The notes under the pieces: model-generated | Seen by the model: the letters and a program-made list of their open reading frames with translations, nothing else | Database searches by the model: none | What the model was told of the DNA's origin: nothing | Shown: positions 17,908-27,143 of the stretch, piece after piece | Layout of the letters: every line of letters starts with the position of its first letter | Numbering within the stretch: the stretch's first letter is position 1 | Program-made: the position numbers and the translations under genes | NCBI RefSeq assembly: GCF_027891095.1 | Contig: NZ_JAQIIO010000004.1 | Coordinates: forward strand, 1 to 64,000 | Reading direction: 5' to 3' | Source: Aliiroseovarius salicola | GTDB taxonomy: Bacteria; Pseudomonadota; Alphaproteobacteria; Rhodobacterales; Rhodobacteraceae | DNA: 64,000 bases

Positions 17908-18046
17908 AGCCGCAGTCATTTTCAAGGTGTATCAGGGCAGGTTCTGCATCTGGCGGGGCCGTGAGCTTGTTGCCTCCTTTGGTGCAGAGGATGTTCCTTA
18001 TCTCATGCGAGAGCTTTTGAAGCTGTTAATCGAAGCCAAGAAATAA
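17897..18046 (+). CDS. small hypothetical protein (49 aa)
   Basis: An ATG at 17897 opens a 49-codon frame that overlaps the end of the metallophosphoesterase by 11 bases, which suggests coupled translation. The product starts MPYEAAVIFKVYQG and ends in a leucine-rich, probably helical tail (LMRELLKLLIEAKK). I recognise no family. Position, overlap and absence of an alternative gene support it moderately. Confidence 0.5.
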   Translation: MPYEAAVIFKVYQGRFCIWRGRELVASFGAEDVPYLMRELLKLLIEAKK

Positions 18047-18057
18047 TCCCCCGCCCC

Positions 18058-19083
18058 CTATCCGACTGTTTGGCGGACACCTTTAGCAAGTGACCGGCCT
18101 GGACGTTTAGTTAGGATGCCGGAAATTGCTTTCCGCGCCGGGTTCTCAAACACCCAATAGACAAGCGCCGACAAAGCGATGGTGCAGATAAAACCGGGCA
18201 GTACCATCCAGACCCGACCGATTTCCATAAAATCTGCAAGGTCGCACGAAGCTCGCAGGACAGGGATGTGAAGCAGATAAATCCCAAACGACCAGTCTCC
18301 CAGCTTTAAGCAGGCTTTGCTTCCTAGGATTTTTGCTTCGTTTGCGTTTCTCACCAGAGCGGTCGCCACTATGAACGCCATTGTCACCTGAGCAAGCGGA
18401 GAGCGATATATCACATGGTTCGCCAAGCTGTCCGAGATCAGGGCGAACGATGCGGCAATAGGGAGCAGAGCAACCGCTGCGGGGGCAAATAGGGAAAGTG
18501 ATTTGGGGATCTGGTGTTGGAGATGTGCGATAATCATCCCCAAAATGAAGACCTGCAAGTTACCGAAAACAGACAATCGCGATAGCGGTGGCAGGTAGAA
18601 AAAGGCAATATAAGCCCCTACCAGAATTGCTAATCTCGCATATACACTGACCCGCGCGGTAAACAGCCAAAACACCATAAACAACAGGTAGAACTTCATC
18701 TCCACCACAATTGTCCAAAAGACAAATTTCCCGTCCTGTAGAGAAAGGTGCGAGAAGATATCCCCAAATGAGAGTTCATAGAACTGCGTCACACCGAAGG
18801 ACGTAGAAGCCACCGCCGAGATCACAACCACTAGACTGAAAAGCGGATAGATGCGCGCGAACCGGGCAACGACAAAGCGCCACATTGTTCTGATCGAGAC
18901 TTTCTTCGGCAGGTAGATCGACGCCATCAGATAGCCACTCAGCACGAAAAACAGCATGACCCCGATAGATCCCAAGCCGTAGAAAGGGAGCTTTGGCAGC
19001 ATCCCATAAAGCGCCATATGAGCGATCACCACCGAACAAGCGGCAATTCCGCGCAATCCCGCAAGCGTAGGTTTAAATTCCAT
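18058..19083 (-). CDS. acyltransferase 3 family membrane protein (OafA-like)
   Basis: A 341-aa multi-spanning inner-membrane protein of the acyltransferase 3 family, which acetylates or acylates surface polysaccharides and other extracytoplasmic targets. About ten hydrophobic segments are visible. The first contains the family's early LRGIAACSVVIAH region with the expected conserved histidine, followed by FVLSGYLMA. No strong ribosome site precedes ATG 19083. As cargo of a mobile element it may alter the cell surface, similar to serotype-converting phage genes; that role is inference. Confidence 0.85.
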   Translation of the reverse strand: MEFKPTLAGLRGIAACSVVIAHMALYGMLPKLPFYGLGSIGVMLFFVLSGYLMASIYLPKKVSIRTMWRFVVARFARIYPLFSLVVVISAVASTSFGVTQFYELSFGDIFSHLSLQDGKFVFWTIVVEMKFYLLFMVFWLFTARVSVYARLAILVGAYIAFFYLPPLSRLSVFGNLQVFILGMIIAHLQHQIPKSLSLFAPAAVALLPIAASFALISDSLANHVIYRSPLAQVTMAFIVATALVRNANEAKILGSKACLKLGDWSFGIYLLHIPVLRASCDLADFMEIGRVWMVLPGFICTIALSALVYWVFENPARKAISGILTKRPGRSLAKGVRQTVG

Positions 19084-19149
19084 CTAAATTCAATTCTGAA
19101 TAAACAACCATCAACTATATATTGGCATTTTGCTATCAAAAATCAATTA

Positions 19150-19184
19150 CCCCCGTGTCGGCTTACCGATGCGGGGGCTTTTTT
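19150..19184 (+). terminator. Rho-independent terminator without an obvious gene
   Basis: A 12-bp stem with two G-U wobbles (19150-19161 with 19166-19177), a CUUA loop and a following CTTTTTT run. It works on the plus strand only: two of the wobble positions become mismatches on the minus strand. The nearest plus-strand gene ends 1.1 kb upstream, beyond an oppositely oriented gene, so it may end a small RNA. Confidence 0.75.
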
Positions 19185-19238
19185 CGTTTGTGGGGCATGC
19201 CGACTCGCTGAAAGACAGAACAGGAACGGAACGGGAAT

Positions 19239-19271
19239 GGGTAGAAAATGAGTAGAGATTAAAATCTACCC
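19239..19271. promoter_or_regulatory. right arm-type integrase site candidates
   Basis: GGGTAGA at 19239-19245, AGTAGAGAT at 19251-19259 and an inverted copy TCTACCC at 19265-19271 lie 33-65 bp inside the right attachment repeat. They match the copies near the left end. Confidence 0.45.
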
Positions 19272-19303
19272 AGAATCAAAGTCGCGTAAGTGCTTGAAAT
19301 TGT

Positions 19304-19377
19304 TGGAGGCGAGTACCGGAATCGAACCGGTGTACACGGATTTGCAATCCGCTGCGTCACCACTCCGCCAACTCGCC
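19304..19377 (-). tRNA. tRNA-Cys (GCA)
   Basis: A 74-nt cloverleaf on the minus strand with acceptor stem GGCGAGT/ACTCGCC, anticodon loop with GCA, T arm GGTTCGATTCC and encoded CCA at 19306-19304. It is the intact target gene of the integrative element; its 3' 47 bases are the right attachment repeat and are repeated at 15914-15960. Confidence 0.97.
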
Positions 19378-19585
19378 ATCCGTGGTGTTCGGCTTCTTTA
19401 GCGCTGAATTCCGAGGAGGTCCAGAGGGGATCTTCTTGTTCTGGTACAAAGTTTCGATTTTTCCCTTACGGGTGAAAGGTTGCGTATTTAATACCTTCCG
19501 TGCGTCACTTAATCCCTTGTGGGATTGCCCGCATATTCTATCTATGGCAATACGGACGTGATATTTCAGACAAGAAGGCTCAACC

Positions 19586-20239
19586 ATGACCGACTTTGCC
19601 GCTCGCCGCACAATGATGGTGGACACGCAGGTGCGCCCCTCGGATGTGACCAAATTTCCGATCATTGATGCAATGCTTTCTGTACCGCGCGAGAATTTTG
19701 TACCAGAAGCGAAACGTGAAGCCGCTTACATGGGGGAAAATATCGACCTTGGTGGCGGTCGTGTTGTGCTGGAGCCTCGAACCCTTGCCAAGATGCTCGA
19801 CGCATTGGATATCCAACCGGATGAAATGGTGCTCGATCTGGGATGCGGCCTGGGATACAGCGCGGCTGTTCTTGCCCGACTTGCGGACTTTGTCGTTGCT
19901 ATTGAAAGCGATGAAGCAATGGCAAGCGATGCTCAGACCGGGCTGTCAGAATTCGGGGCGGACAATGTTGCAGTTGTCCAGGGGGAACCCGCAGAAGGAA
20001 ACGCAAAAAACGGCCCATATGATGTGATCGTTGCGCAAGGTGCGGTAGAGCAGGTGCCGGATGCACTGCTTGAACAATTGAAGGAAGGTGGTCGGATGGC
20101 GGCCATTTTTTCCGACGGAAAACTGGGCACCGTTCGTATTGGTTACAAGATTGATGGGACCGTGGTCTGGCGCCATTCGTTTAACGCCGGCGCGCCCATC
20201 TTGGCTGGATTCGAAGCTTCGCGCGCATTTGTTCTCTAA
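19586..20239 (+). CDS. pcm: protein-L-isoaspartate O-methyltransferase
   Basis: A 217-aa SAM-dependent methyltransferase that repairs isoaspartyl residues in damaged proteins. The SAM-binding motif is [16 protein letters not shown] (about 85-100), preceded by the family's [11 protein letters not shown] region. ATG 19586 has an AAGG site. It is followed by tolC and a PopZ-like gene, an order I recall as common in Rhodobacterales. A ubiquinone-methyltransferase or other role is less likely. Confidence 0.85.
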   Translation: MTDFAARRTMMVDTQVRPSDVTKFPIIDAMLSVPRENFVPEAKREAAYMGENIDLGGGRVVLEPRTLAKMLDALDIQPDEMVLDLGCGLGYSAAVLARLADFVVAIESDEAMASDAQTGLSEFGADNVAVVQGEPAEGNAKNGPYDVIVAQGAVEQVPDALLEQLKEGGRMAAIFSDGKLGTVRIGYKIDGTVVWRHSFNAGAPILAGFEASRAFVL

Positions 20240-20286
20240 TTGATCTGAGGCATAAGGCGACGAGAACAACAAAAGTGGATATTGAT

Positions 20287-21678
20287 ATGAATTTCAAAAG
20301 GAATTTCGCTGGGATCGTTTCTGCTACGTTGATGGCCATGTCATCACCTGCTGGAGCTGAAAGTTTAGGTGACGCGCTGGCGTCGGCTTACAAGCACAGC
20401 GGCCTTTTGAAGCAAAATCAAGCGGTACTGCGCGCCGCCGATGAAGATGTTGCGATCGCTCTGTCCGGGTTGCGCCCTACAATTGACTACTCGCTGTCTC
20501 ACTCTTGGAGAGATGTGGATGGCGCAGGACCAGCCGTCGATACGCGGGTGAATTCTGCCAGTTTGACAGCCTCCATGCTGCTTTACAATTTTGGCCGCAC
20601 TCAGTTGGGGATTCAGGCCTCAAAAGAAGTGGTAATGGCCACAAGGGACACGCTGGTAGGTATTGAACAGACCATTCTTTTGCGTGCAGTTCGGGCGTTT
20701 TTGGATGTCCGTTCCACAAATGAAAACGCTGCATTGCAGGCCAATTCCGTGCGCGTCCTGGCACAGGAACTACGGGCCGCTCAGGATCGGTTTGAAGTGG
20801 GTGAGGTAACGCAGACCGATGTGGCGATTGCACGTGCCCGTCTGGCGTCAGCACGCGCAAACCAAGTGACTGCGCAGGGCGAGTTGGAAATCGCCCGCGA
20901 AGAATATCGCGCTGCCGTCGGGCACCTTCCGAAGAGCTTCCCCAATACCCCGGGGCTGCCGAAAACAGCAAATTCTCTGGCGGCTGCCAAATCGGTGGCA
21001 CGTGATCGCCATCCTGATATTCAAGCAGCCCAGCACCGGGTGAATGCAGCTGATCTTGGGGTGGAAGTTGCCAAAAAGGCGATGCTACCTTCGCTTGTCG
21101 GATCCGCTCAGACCTCGTTTACCGATACCATCGGAGACAGCACCGGAGGCAGCTTTAACAATCAGATTGGAGTGACACTGCGGGGAGAGTTCTATGCTGG
21201 TGGGCGTCGGTCAGCGGAATACCGCAAATCGATTGCACAGGCGGAACAAGCCCGAGCTGCGCTTGATCTTGCCCGCATTACTGTTGATCAAAATGTCGCT
21301 GACGCCTGGTCGAAAATGTCGATAGCTGCGGCACGGCTTGAAGCATCAGAACGCCAGATTCGCGCAAGCCGTGTGGCGCTGCGTGGGGCACGGGAAGAGG
21401 CCACATTGGGATCTCGTACGACGCTTGATGTTCTGAATGCCGAGCAAGAGCTTTTGAACGCGGAAGCTTCGCGTATTACCTCCCAATCCGACCGTTTCCT
21501 GGCGGCCTATTCGCTTTTGGCTGCGATGGGTCTTTTGACCGCAGAGCATCTGAAGCTTGGCGTCGCTTCCTACGATGTTGACGCCTATTATAATGCAGTG
21601 CGCAACGCACCGGTACGCCAGGTCAGCCCGCAGGGAGAAAAGCTGGATGCGATCATTTCGATCTTGGGGAAGAACTGA
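20287..21678 (+). CDS. tolC: TolC-family outer-membrane efflux protein
   Basis: A 463-aa outer-membrane channel for type I secretion or multidrug efflux. A signal peptide (MNFKRNFAGIVSATLMAMSS, cut near AGAES) is followed by two long coiled-coil repeats typical of TolC, each with alanine- and glutamine-rich helices, and the LYNFGRTQLGIQAS and LRGEFYAGGRRSAEYRKS turns. I chose ATG 20287; an in-frame GTG at 20275 is four codons earlier. It starts 47 bp after pcm. Confidence 0.92.
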   Translation: MNFKRNFAGIVSATLMAMSSPAGAESLGDALASAYKHSGLLKQNQAVLRAADEDVAIALSGLRPTIDYSLSHSWRDVDGAGPAVDTRVNSASLTASMLLYNFGRTQLGIQASKEVVMATRDTLVGIEQTILLRAVRAFLDVRSTNENAALQANSVRVLAQELRAAQDRFEVGEVTQTDVAIARARLASARANQVTAQGELEIAREEYRAAVGHLPKSFPNTPGLPKTANSLAAAKSVARDRHPDIQAAQHRVNAADLGVEVAKKAMLPSLVGSAQTSFTDTIGDSTGGSFNNQIGVTLRGEFYAGGRRSAEYRKSIAQAEQARAALDLARITVDQNVADAWSKMSIAAARLEASERQIRASRVALRGAREEATLGSRTTLDVLNAEQELLNAEASRITSQSDRFLAAYSLLAAMGLLTAEHLKLGVASYDVDAYYNAVRNAPVRQVSPQGEKLDAIISILGKN

Positions 21679-21774
21679 ACGCTCTGTTGTGAGAATCAGG
21701 GTCGCCTTGTAGACTGAACATGTAATTCCAGCACAGTTTGGAAAAAATCAGCAGTTTATAGCAGGTGGTCAGGC

Positions 21775-22902
21775 ATGTCAGATCCGGTCAGCAACGCAGA
21801 TATCGAGGATGTACTTTCTTCGATCCGGCTGCTTGTTTCTGAAAACGCCACCCCTCGTAAAGAAACGCCTGCAGTGACGGAAGTGTCAGCGGACAAAGAA
21901 CCTGCGGACAAGGAAATAGCATCATCTGACAAATTGGTGCTTACGCCGGCGTTTCGTGTCCACGACACCCCCGCTCCAATTGATGAAGAAGTTATCAGCC
22001 AGACGTTGGATATAGAGGCCGTGGAGCACTCTGATCAGCAGCAGATCACTTCAGATGAGAGCTTGGGCGACGAGACCTTGAATGACGAGGCCTTGGATCA
22101 AGAGATCAAGGCCGCACAGAGTGAAGAATCTGACATTCCCCAATCTGAGAACAATGATCTGGTGTCCACGCCAGAGGAAGAAGGGGTGATGTTCCTGCAC
22201 CGCCCGATTTCGCCCGAGGAAGAGCAGGTTGAAGAAGAGGAAACTCAAGACCTCTCGGGTCAAACATCTGAGCAAGAGATTGATGTCCCGTCAGAAGAAG
22301 AGCCCGCAGGTGGCGTTGAAGCAGGTGGCATTGAGAATGTAGAGGACATCCATCAGGACGCTCATGATGCGTTCGAAGATCCCACTGGTGAAATTGTGGA
22401 ACCAGACTGGCCGCTTTCTCCCCCGATTGAAGAGACATCCGCAAAAGAGGTGCCATCGCTTGATCATCGTGTGGCAGAGCTTGAGGACGCGGTGAACAAA
22501 AGCATCTCTGAGTTCGAACCTGATCTGGGAGATGCCGTCGAAGACATTGGCCCCGGGATTTTCCTACACCACAGAGCGCCGACAGATCCCATGGAGCCTA
22601 TCGATAACTCTGACACTCCGACCAACTGGCAAGAATTTGATGCTGAGGTCAAAGCGTTCATCGAAAATCCTGCTGACGAGAACAACGCAGAGGCAGCCCC
22701 AGCAGAGCAGGATAAGGACGAACCTATCCTCGATGAGGATGACGCTGTCGCTGTGATTGATGAGGAAATGCTGCGAGAGCTTGTGACGCGTCTGGTGCGT
22801 GAAGAACTGCAAGGCGAGGTTGGCGAGAAGATCACGCGCAATGTGCGCCGGCTTGTTCGTCGCGAGGTCGAACGTGCGCTGACACTCAAGTCTCTCGGTT
22901 AA
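21775..22902 (+). CDS. PopZ-like (DUF2497-type) acidic polar organising protein
   Basis: A 375-aa highly acidic protein with three parts. An N-terminal helix DIEDVLSSIRLLVSE (10-24) resembles the start of alphaproteobacterial PopZ. A roughly 280-residue disordered linker is dominated by Glu, Asp and Pro. A C-terminal helical segment (about 320-375) includes IDEEMLRELVTRLVREELQ and ends in basic, arginine-rich helices. PopZ forms a polar matrix that anchors chromosome and cell-cycle proteins. Similarity is by architecture rather than clear full-length identity, so the name is tentative. It is convergent with cobQ with a three-base gap. Confidence 0.6.
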   Translation: MSDPVSNADIEDVLSSIRLLVSENATPRKETPAVTEVSADKEPADKEIASSDKLVLTPAFRVHDTPAPIDEEVISQTLDIEAVEHSDQQQITSDESLGDETLNDEALDQEIKAAQSEESDIPQSENNDLVSTPEEEGVMFLHRPISPEEEQVEEEETQDLSGQTSEQEIDVPSEEEPAGGVEAGGIENVEDIHQDAHDAFEDPTGEIVEPDWPLSPPIEETSAKEVPSLDHRVAELEDAVNKSISEFEPDLGDAVEDIGPGIFLHHRAPTDPMEPIDNSDTPTNWQEFDAEVKAFIENPADENNAEAAPAEQDKDEPILDEDDAVAVIDEEMLRELVTRLVREELQGEVGEKITRNVRRLVRREVERALTLKSLG

Positions 22903-22905
22903 CCC

Positions 22906-24351
22906 TTATTTTGCAAGGCTGTAGAGAAGATCGAGGTCCAGATGGGTTTCGACATGATCTGCCAGCGCATCCAGCGTGTGTTCCACCTGCACATCATAGC
23001 CCGCATCCGTGACTGTCGCGCCCAATGAGCCAAGATAGTGGCGACGAAACCCGTCCGCGGAAAAAAGCCCATGCAGATAACAACCGCGCACGCGACCGGT
23101 AGAATTGATGGCCCCCTCACGGCGCTGATTGATCGACAACCAGGCTCGTGATGTGTCCGGTCCATCGGTCTGACCAAGATGGATCTCATACCCCTCAACC
23201 GGTTGCCCGCTGATCAGGTCTGTCGCCGACGTAAGTGCAAGGATTTTCTTTGGCTCAAGCCGCGTGACAACGTCGAGATGACCCAGGCCAGCAACCCGAC
23301 CTGGCGCTCCTTCAATCCCGTCATCATCCCAGATCTCGCGCCCCAACATTTGATACCCGCCGCAGATCCCCAACACCTCTCCGCCACGTCTGATATGGGC
23401 GGACAGGTCGATATCCCAGCCATGGGACCGAAATTCCTCCAGATCTGAAATGGTCGATTTCGAGCCTGGAATTAGGATGAGATCGGCATCAAGGGGCAGG
23501 GGGCGACCGGGTTCGATGATTTCAACCGTCACATCTGGTTCGTTCACCAATGGATCAAGGTCGTCAAAATTTGCGATACGCCCAAGCTTTGGGACCACAA
23601 TCTTGAAGCTGCCACCCTTACGCGTTGCAATATCGAGTACGTCTTCGGCGGGCAGATGCCAGGCATCGGCAAACCAGGGCAAAGTGCCCAGATCGGACCA
23701 TCCCGTGCGGGTAGCAATCTCGGAAGCCCCCTCGGCAAAAAGGGTCACGTCACCACGGAACTTGTTCACGAGAAACGCCTTGATCCGATCTCGGTCTTCT
23801 GGTGGTAGCACCGCGTGGGTGCCGACCAGTTGGGCAATCACTCCACCCCGATCAATGTCGCCTGCCAGCACAACAGGCAGGTCAGCGGCGTCAGCAAAAC
23901 CCATATTGGCAATGTCACCCTCACGCAGGTTGATTTCGGCAGGGCTGCCAGCACCTTCGATAAGAACCAGATCAACCTGAGATTTCAGCCTGTCGAAGCT
24001 TTCCAGAACCTTCGGCATCAGACTCGATTTCATCTTGCCATAGTCTCGGGCTTTGAGCGTGGTGAGCCGTTGGCCCTGAACGACAACCTGTGCCCCGGTA
24101 TCGGTTTCGGGTTTCAGCAATACCGGATTCATATCCACCACTGGGTCCAAACCGCACGCCCGTGCCTGAAGCGCCTGCGCGCGACCAATTTCGCCACCGT
24201 CCACGGTGACGGCAGCATTGTTCGACATATTCTGTGGTTTGAAGGGCGCGACCTTCAGCCCGCGTTTCACGAAAGCCCGGGCAATCCCTGCGACCAGCAT
24301 GGACTTTCCTACATTCGAGCCTGCGCCCTGGATCATAATTGATTTGCTCAT
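22906..24351 (-). CDS. cobQ: cobyric acid synthase
   Basis: A 481-aa glutamine-dependent amidotransferase of cobalamin synthesis; it amidates side chains b, d, e and g of adenosylcobyrinic a,c-diamide. The N-terminal P-loop domain has GAGSNVGKS (9-17), and the C-terminal glutaminase domain has the [11 protein letters not shown] nucleophile elbow and the final CYLHGLF histidine. ATG 24351 was chosen because the protein normally begins MSKSIMIQG; an ATG nine codons upstream is possible. No cobalamin riboswitch is visible upstream, and no other cob gene is adjacent. Confidence 0.96.
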   Translation of the reverse strand: MSKSIMIQGAGSNVGKSMLVAGIARAFVKRGLKVAPFKPQNMSNNAAVTVDGGEIGRAQALQARACGLDPVVDMNPVLLKPETDTGAQVVVQGQRLTTLKARDYGKMKSSLMPKVLESFDRLKSQVDLVLIEGAGSPAEINLREGDIANMGFADAADLPVVLAGDIDRGGVIAQLVGTHAVLPPEDRDRIKAFLVNKFRGDVTLFAEGASEIATRTGWSDLGTLPWFADAWHLPAEDVLDIATRKGGSFKIVVPKLGRIANFDDLDPLVNEPDVTVEIIEPGRPLPLDADLILIPGSKSTISDLEEFRSHGWDIDLSAHIRRGGEVLGICGGYQMLGREIWDDDGIEGAPGRVAGLGHLDVVTRLEPKKILALTSATDLISGQPVEGYEIHLGQTDGPDTSRAWLSINQRREGAINSTGRVRGCYLHGLFSADGFRRHYLGSLGATVTDAGYDVQVEHTLDALADHVETHLDLDLLYSLAK

Positions 24352-24425
24352 GCATGATCCATACGGCGTTTGTCCCACTGTGCCCAGCCCCTAGGCGACC
24401 GGCAATCGTCTGGTGCCGACAAAAG

Positions 24426-24454
24426 AAAACGCACCCCCGAGGGAGTGCGCTTTT
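24426..24454 (-). terminator. Rho-independent terminator
   Basis: A CGCAC/GTGCG stem extended by inner C-G pairs with one mismatch, flanked by AAAA and TTTT. It lies 22 bp after the DUF6280-like gene on the minus strand, where a TTTTCTTTTG run follows. Confidence 0.7.
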
Positions 24455-24475
24455 CTCAAGAAGTGTCCTGTGAAA

Positions 24476-24793
24476 TCAGGCGGCTTCAGCAGCGATTGCA
24501 TTGCGACGCTCGCTTTCCTCGCGAGACAGGGCGACCGAAGTACGGATGCCTTTGCCGACAAATTCCATCAGACCTTTGACGACACGTTCGTTCGGGTCGA
24601 TGCCTGCACAGCTCAACACTTCGCGTCCATCACGCGAACGGGCCCAGCGGGCAATCTGATCCGGGCCATTCCCGTATTTCTTATCATCGGCGATGGCATC
24701 ATCAAGGGCGGCCAGCACAACGGCCGCAAAGAGTTTGCGCGCACGATTGCCTTGCTCGTGATTGAATGCAGTACCGTCTACGGAATCCAACAT
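24476..24793 (-). CDS. DUF6280-like conserved roseobacter protein
   Basis: A 105-aa soluble protein of unknown function. It resembles a small conserved Rhodobacteraceae family (recalled as DUF6280) with the block FNHEQGNRARKLFAAVVLAA and a C-terminal REESERRNAI tail. ATG 24793 follows an AGGA site; an ATG 17 codons upstream is unsupported. It is divergent from efp, with a perfect palindrome between them. No catalytic motif is visible. Confidence 0.75.
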   Translation of the reverse strand: MLDSVDGTAFNHEQGNRARKLFAAVVLAALDDAIADDKKYGNGPDQIARWARSRDGREVLSCAGIDPNERVVKGLMEFVGKGIRTSVALSREESERRNAIAAEAA

Positions 24794-24889
24794 GATCGTC
24801 CTATTTATTATTCTTGCTCTTGCGCTCCCAAGGCGTTCGGCCAATATGGCGTTTTCGCCGCGATTCGGTATCCCTTGAAATGCATGGCT

Positions 24890-24910
24890 GCTATGCTGTC
24901 AGAGCATAGC
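24890..24910. other. palindromic stem between divergent genes
   Basis: GCTATGCT and AGCATAGC form a perfect 8-bp inverted repeat around GTCAG, followed by TTTAA. It lies in the gap between the DUF6280-like gene and efp, 97 bp from the first and 145 bp from the second. It may be an operator or a weak terminator. Confidence 0.35.
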
Positions 24911-25054
24911 TTTAACCATTTCTTAACATCTTCAACTATAGCACATCTATGAGGCGCTGATTGCTGCTCCGCAGGATATCGTTGTCTTGCATGGACAAGA
25001 CCGCCAAGATATAGGTGCTTCCCAACGGAAAACAACCTTTAAAGGTCAATTAAC

Positions 25055-25618
25055 ATGCCCAAGATCAACGGCAATGAAATCCGCCCCGGCAATGTTCTGG
25101 AGCATAATGACGGACTTTGGGCGGCTGTAAAAGTCGATCATGTAAAGCCTGGAAAAGGCGGTGCATTTGCACAGGTCGAGCTGAAGAACCTTCGCAATGG
25201 GTCAAAACTGAACGAACGGTTCCGCTCGGCAGACAAGGTGGAACGCGTGCGCCTTGAACAGAAAGACCAGCAATTCCTTTATGAAGATGATGGAATGCTG
25301 ATTTTCATGGACACCGAAACCTATGAACAGAACCAGATCTCGTCCGATCTGCTGGGTGAACGCCGCCCGTTCCTGCAAGATGGCATGACCATCGTGGTCG
25401 AGTTTTATGACGCCGAGGCGCTGAATGCGACCTTGCCGCAGAAAGTGACCTGCAAAGTGGTCGAGACGGAGCCGGTTGTGAAAGGCCAGACCGCCGCCAA
25501 CAGCTTCAAGCCCGCGATCTTGGACAATGGCGTCAAAGTCATGGTGCCCCCCTTCGTTGGTCAGGACGAGGCGATTGTGGTTAACACCGAGACCATGGAA
25601 TATTCGGAACGCGCATAA
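25055..25618 (+). CDS. efp: elongation factor P
   Basis: A 187-aa translation factor that relieves ribosome stalling at polyproline stretches. Its three-domain length is standard. The modification loop is [10 protein letters not shown] with Lys34 at the tip, so it is of the lysine type. No epmA/epmB partner is visible nearby. ATG 25055 follows AAAGG. Confidence 0.97.
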   Translation: MPKINGNEIRPGNVLEHNDGLWAAVKVDHVKPGKGGAFAQVELKNLRNGSKLNERFRSADKVERVRLEQKDQQFLYEDDGMLIFMDTETYEQNQISSDLLGERRPFLQDGMTIVVEFYDAEALNATLPQKVTCKVVETEPVVKGQTAANSFKPAILDNGVKVMVPPFVGQDEAIVVNTETMEYSERA

Positions 25619-25654
25619 GCCGGTCTGATAAACCGGTCTGATATGTGATGGCAG

Positions 25655-25688
25655 GGGCAGGGCGATGTGCTCTGCCCTTCCTCTTTTA
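25655..25688 (+). terminator. probable terminator after efp
   Basis: A GGGCAG/CTGCCC stem (25655-25660 and 25672-25677) with partial inner pairing, followed by TTCCTCTTTT. It lies 37 bp after the efp stop. A 13-bp spaced duplication of CCGGTCTGATA precedes it. Confidence 0.5.
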
Positions 25689-25698
25689 AAGGTCCAGC

Positions 25699-26274
25699 AT
25701 GACAACGATCCTTTTCAACAAACCCTACAATGTGCTGTCGCAATTCACCGATAAGGGAACCGAGGGTAGCACGCGCGAGACTCTTTCGAACTACATCGAT
25801 ATTCCCAAAGTCTACGCTGCAGGGCGGTTGGATCGTGACAGCGAGGGGTTGCTTGTCCTTACTGACAATGGGGGCTTGCAAGCCAAAATCGCCAATCCCC
25901 GTTTCAAACTGGAAAAGACCTATTGGGCTCAAGTCGAAGGGGTTCCAGACGTGGCCACTTTGGCTGCGCTGCGGAAAGGCGTCGATCTGAAAGATGGAAA
26001 AACCCGGCCAGCAAATGTTCGTTTGATCGAAGAACCCGAGGGTCTATGGCCGCGAAACCCACCTATTCGTGCACGTAAATCCGTGCCGGAGCGTTGGATT
26101 GAAATCACCATCCGCGAGGGCCGAAACCGACAAGTCCGGCGCATGACAGCAGCGGTTGGACACCCGACACTGCGCCTTATTCGTTATCGCGTGGGGGATT
26201 GGACACTTGAGGGCATCCCTTCAGGCCACTGGGCTTACGCACCCCAAACACCTCGTTTTGGTAGCAATCTCTGA
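25699..26274 (+). CDS. rluE: 23S rRNA pseudouridine synthase, RluE-like
   Basis: A 191-aa pseudouridine synthase of the RsuA/RluB/E/F family. The catalytic motif [11 protein letters not shown] (42-52) holds Asp45, and NRQVRRM near residue 145 is the second family motif. It lacks the N-terminal S4 RNA-binding domain found in RluB and RsuA, which fits RluE. It follows efp by 80 bp, after a probable terminator. Confidence 0.88.
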   Translation: MTTILFNKPYNVLSQFTDKGTEGSTRETLSNYIDIPKVYAAGRLDRDSEGLLVLTDNGGLQAKIANPRFKLEKTYWAQVEGVPDVATLAALRKGVDLKDGKTRPANVRLIEEPEGLWPRNPPIRARKSVPERWIEITIREGRNRQVRRMTAAVGHPTLRLIRYRVGDWTLEGIPSGHWAYAPQTPRFGSNL

Positions 26275-26342
26275 TCTTTTTTCTTGCCGGAAGTACCTCG
26301 GGGTGAGCCTCGAAGAGGCGAGGGGCAGCGCCCTTGAATCGC

Positions 26343-27143
26343 TCATTCTACCTTGCACAGAAGACGGTCCAGAAGGGGCAAATAGCCCGCGCCGAACAGC
26401 CGCACATGCACCAAAGCAGGCCAGACCTGATAAATCACACGCCGGGTTTCCCAACCCGGATCCAAGTGGCCATAGGCGTCACGAAATGCTGCGGGTGGCG
26501 TGCCAAACAGATACAGCATCGCCAGATCCACTTCGCCATCACCATAGTAGCAGGCGGGATCAATCAGATAAGCAGACTGTGCGGTGAACAACACATTGCC
26601 CGACCACAGGTCTCCATGGAGCAAAGCGGCCTTGGGTGTGGCGGGAATGAATTCTGAAAGTTGACCTGCCAGTTTCTCAACTCGGTTGGCAAATCCTGCA
26701 GGCAAACGGTCTATCAGCGGTCGCAGGCGGTGGTTGATCCAGAACTTGACCCAATTCTCGGATGGGGTGTTGGTGATTGGAACCGTGCCAAAAGCATAGT
26801 CGTCAGACCATCCATAGTTCTGCCCAGAAGTGTTGTGTAATGCGCGTAGGGAGGTGCCAAGACTGGCCCACCCTTTGTCACTTGCCGGGGCCTCGGGAAG
26901 ATACTCCATCAGCAGGGTATTGCCATTGGCAGCGATCACTGCCGGAACCGGAGCGCCCACCTTTGAAAGAGCAGCAAGCATTTGCGCTTCCTGCCCCACC
27001 ATCGGACCCTGCTTCGCGACAACTTCGCGCCTGTCGGAAAGCGTGACAAGGGCCACGTCGGACAGGTCCCCGCCATGAAGGGGCCGCACCGCCACCGGAT
27101 GGGCCTGAAGGTATTGAATACAGAGGTCGGTCAGCCCGCCCAT
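26343..27143 (-). CDS. fructosamine kinase family protein
   Basis: A 266-aa kinase related to fructosamine-3-kinase and ketosamine kinases, which phosphorylate protein-bound or free glycation products. The catalytic loop LLHGDLWSGNVLF and the metal motif LIDPACYYGDGEVDLAML are characteristic. The start overlaps the ygfZ-like stop by 13 bases. It is last in a four-gene minus-strand operon that runs from 30427. Confidence 0.88.
   Translation of the reverse strand: MGGLTDLCIQYLQAHPVAVRPLHGGDLSDVALVTLSDRREVVAKQGPMVGQEAQMLAALSKVGAPVPAVIAANGNTLLMEYLPEAPASDKGWASLGTSLRALHNTSGQNYGWSDDYAFGTVPITNTPSENWVKFWINHRLRPLIDRLPAGFANRVEKLAGQLSEFIPATPKAALLHGDLWSGNVLFTAQSAYLIDPACYYGDGEVDLAMLYLFGTPPAAFRDAYGHLDPGWETRRVIYQVWPALVHVRLFGAGYLPLLDRLLCKVE

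Larger units (their letters stand above)
15914..19350. mobile_element. 3.4-kb integrative element in tRNA-Cys
   Basis: The segment is bounded by a perfect 47-bp direct repeat; the right copy completes the intact tRNA-Cys and the left copy is the displaced 3' end. Inside lie a tyrosine integrase next to the left end, a metallophosphoesterase, a 49-aa ORF and a membrane acyltransferase. GGGTAGA motifs cluster near both ends. No replication, packaging or transfer genes are present, so it is either a prophage remnant or a small satellite that depends on a helper. Confidence 0.88.
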
